Source: Paracoccus sp. JM45 (GTDB taxonomy: Bacteria > Pseudomonadota > Alphaproteobacteria > Rhodobacterales > Rhodobacteraceae). From it: a DNA stretch of 42,791 nucleotides. Both the position numbers and the translations under genes were made by a program. Of the stretch, positions 41,490 to 42,791 are shown piece by piece. The stretch covers positions 1-42,791 of the forward strand of contig NZ_QQVY01000017.1 of assembly GCF_003590715.1 (NCBI RefSeq). Direction: 5' to 3'. The notes beneath the pieces are model-generated. The model was not told the DNA's origin, did no database searches, and saw only the letters and a program-made list of their open reading frames with translations. The first letter of the stretch is position 1; each line of letters starts with the position of its first letter.

Positions 41490-42241
41490 GCCTCTATCCC
41501 GCGCATCCAGCTGCGACGCAGCATGACCGCCGCAAGGGTTGCAACTGGCACAAAACCCGGAACCCACATGACCAGACCGGCCAATTGCTGATCGGCGATC
41601 GGTGCCAGACCCCACAGCGCCGCGCCATCGACATGTTCGAAATAAAGGATCGAGGATGAAAATGTCAGCACTGCCCCGACAAGGCCCATGATCCCCGCCA
41701 ATCCCGCAATGCCGAATGCATTGTAAATGATCTGTTCGGTTCTTTCAGGTGCAGCAAGAGCCATGGACCAGAACGCCCACGCCGAACCCAGCATCGCTGC
41801 CTGCATACTCCAATAAGCGATGGCCGATTGCCAGATCCAAGAATATATTGATGGGATATGCCATGCAACCATCACAGCGGTTACAGCTGCCAGCCACAGA
41901 CTTACAGTGCCGATGCGAACCACCGGCATAGCTATTGCCAATGCCGGTGCTGCAAGTGTCAGAATGACAACATGGTGGATGGCACGTGCCGTAAACAGGG
42001 CGGACGTGAAAGCGCAAAGCGGTGAAACGAAAGCGACAAACAGCGCGATCAATCCAACGACAGCGGGCCCAAGGCTGATATGCTGCCGCTTGATCCATAT
42101 CATCGCACTGAATGAGATAAGTCCCGCCAACACTGCCGGATCCGTATTCCAGCTCGCCCACAGCTGATTTGGAGTGGGGGCGGGACCACAATAAATAGTC
42201 GCGGTTCCGATCAATTCGGATACATCACCTTGTACCGCCAT
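41486..42241 (-). CDS. ctaG: Cytochrome oxidase assembly factor CtaG (caa3_CtaG family)
   Basis: 251 residues with about seven membrane segments. The N-terminal YCGPAPTPNQLWASWNTDPA, HVVILTLAAPALAI and PERTEQIIYNAFGIAGLAGI, along with the C-terminal DQQLAGLVMWVPGFVPVATL, are characteristic of the caa3_CtaG family. This family is distinct from the Cox11-type CtaG and is required for assembly of some heme-copper oxidases. It is the first gene of the leftward oxidase locus. About 300 bases of AT-rich DNA with a strong palindrome lie upstream. Confidence 0.9.
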   Translation of the reverse strand: MAVQGDVSELIGTATIYCGPAPTPNQLWASWNTDPAVLAGLISFSAMIWIKRQHISLGPAVVGLIALFVAFVSPLCAFTSALFTARAIHHVVILTLAAPALAIAMPVVRIGTVSLWLAAVTAVMVAWHIPSIYSWIWQSAIAYWSMQAAMLGSAWAFWSMALAAPERTEQIIYNAFGIAGLAGIMGLVGAVLTFSSSILYFEHVDGAALWGLAPIADQQLAGLVMWVPGFVPVATLAAVMLRRSWMRGIEA

Positions 42242-42544
42242 CGATACCCCCCCGTTAGTCGCGTGTATTGTTCCAACCCGTGTTCGAACAATCCGTTCCA
42301 GAAATACTTAATTGCGTTAAAGGGTATGCGCTGTACACCTGAACTGAATAACTACAGATTAACCCGTAGGTTCCAGACCCGTTGATTTTAGCCTTTTGAC
42401 GTGATTCAGGGTGGCGAAGACGAAAGAGTAGTTTTCGAAAAAGTACAACTATAGTGACGTTTTACAATATTTGTAAAACGACAAGCTACTTTGCCTTTCA
42501 GATGACATAATATAAAATACTTATGCTGTTTTCCGTCAATGAAC
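42242..42544. other. Upstream region of the oxidase locus, no gene
   Basis: About 300 bases between ctaG and the right-hand IS5 copy. It contains one strong palindrome (listed separately) and otherwise no recognisable gene, RNA or clear FNR-type TTGAT-N4-ATCAA box. Confidence 0.5.
42458..42480. promoter_or_regulatory. Perfect inverted repeat upstream of the oxidase locus
   Basis: CGTTTTACA (42458-42466) and TGTAAAACG (42472-42480) are exact complements across the 5-base spacer ATATT, 217 bases before the ctaG start. The 9-bp arms and AT-rich centre suit a dimeric repressor site, for example TetR-like, better than a terminator. No matching regulator gene is in the window. Confidence 0.5.
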
Positions 42545-42791
42545 GGCGTTGTTGCAGAACTCTAACCGCATAAGTAAGCCATCACCCTTCATCACCCGCC
42601 CGCTACCGCACAACGAACTGGTCCGACGATACTGCGTCGCTGCGCAAACGCGGATCACTGCTAATCTGGTTGGACAAGGAAGTGACCTGGCTTGCGCCGC
42701 ATGACGGCAGCCCCGGTCGCCCTGCGGTGTTTTCCGACGCGGCGGTCCAGTTCTGCCTGACCATCAAAGTGCTGTTCAAGTTGCCGTTTCG
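42545..42791 (+). mobile_element. IS5-family element, left end (cut by window edge)
   Basis: GGCGTTGTTGC at 42545 resembles the GGCTCTGTTGC end of the decayed copy at 35828. It is followed within 30 bases by IS5 transposase coding sequence on the plus strand. The right part lies outside the window. Confidence 0.65.
42574..42791 (+). pseudogene. IS5-family transposase N-terminus with a damaged start
   Basis: The frame reads SHHPSSPARYRTTNWSDDTA, SLRKRGSLLIWLDKEVTWLA, PHDGSPGRPAVFSDAAVQFC, LTIKVLFKLPF and is open to the window end. This is the usual IS5 N-terminal domain. There is no in-frame ATG: a stop lies just before codon 42574. The text ATA AGT AAG CCA TCA CC at 42570 looks like a lost ATG of the usual MSKPSP start put out of frame by one base. 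The copy is therefore probably inactive at its start, unless GTA or another signal is used. Confidence 0.65.

Overview
The window looks like accessory DNA, a plasmid or a variable chromosomal region, of an alphaproteobacterium, probably a Rhodobacterales member related to Paracoccus. This rests on the GC-rich, strongly biased codon use, on the mix of insertion-sequence families (IS6, IS3, IS481, IS5) and on gene types typical of that group: CUT1 sugar transporters, SET-type MFS, RpiR and LacI regulators, and a CtaG-linked oxidase. No rRNA, tRNA, CRISPR array or replication gene was found.

Left end (1-3224). A truncated IS6-type transposase is followed by a small sugar locus: a YihS/AGE-type aldose-ketose isomerase and an overlapping SDR dehydrogenase, read leftward, with a divergent IclR regulator.

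IS graveyard (3251-9177). A decayed IS481-type element carries a nested IS3 element whose orfB has two nonsense codons. A second decayed IS481 element lies further right and has an apparently intact 839-bp IS5 element (CTAG duplication) at its edge. Between the two IS481 remnants sit a periplasmic Cu,Zn superoxide dismutase (sodC) and a dienelactone-hydrolase family enzyme.

Central catabolic island (9258-35388). After a lone M24 Xaa-Pro-type peptidase (with cutC convergent to it) come two divergent transcription units meeting at 17547-17736. Leftward: RpiR regulator, SDR, GH20 beta-N-acetylhexosaminidase, M81 peptidase, SET-type MFS transporter, CutC. Rightward: NTF2-like protein, a second M81 peptidase, D-threonine-aldolase-like PLP enzyme, ROK sugar kinase. 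These are followed by a Gfo/Idh/MocA oxidoreductase and a complete CUT1 ABC importer. The genes suggest uptake and dismantling of an N-acetylhexosamine-containing compound that also carries an amide-linked or D-configured amino acid part; the true substrate is unknown. A LacI regulator then separates this unit from a second CUT1 importer co-transcribed with a GH63-type glucosylglycerate/mannosylglycerate hydrolase and a glycerate 2-kinase. Together these form a plausible complete route from a glycosylglycerate solute to 2-phosphoglycerate and hexose. Near-identical operator candidates lie beside both promoters of the lacI intergenic region, and a weaker match lies upstream of the Gfo/Idh unit.

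Right end (35828-42791). A full-length but decayed IS5-family element precedes a heme-copper oxidase locus read leftward: ctaG, a CopD/HemJ-like membrane protein, subunit II, a fused subunit I+III and a small membrane protein, with a DUF2231 protein on the opposite strand. Subunit II has lost both CuA cysteines and the CuA-loop histidine, and subunit I has Gln where the K-channel Lys is expected, so this is probably not an ordinary cytochrome c oxidase. The window ends inside another IS5-family transposase copy.
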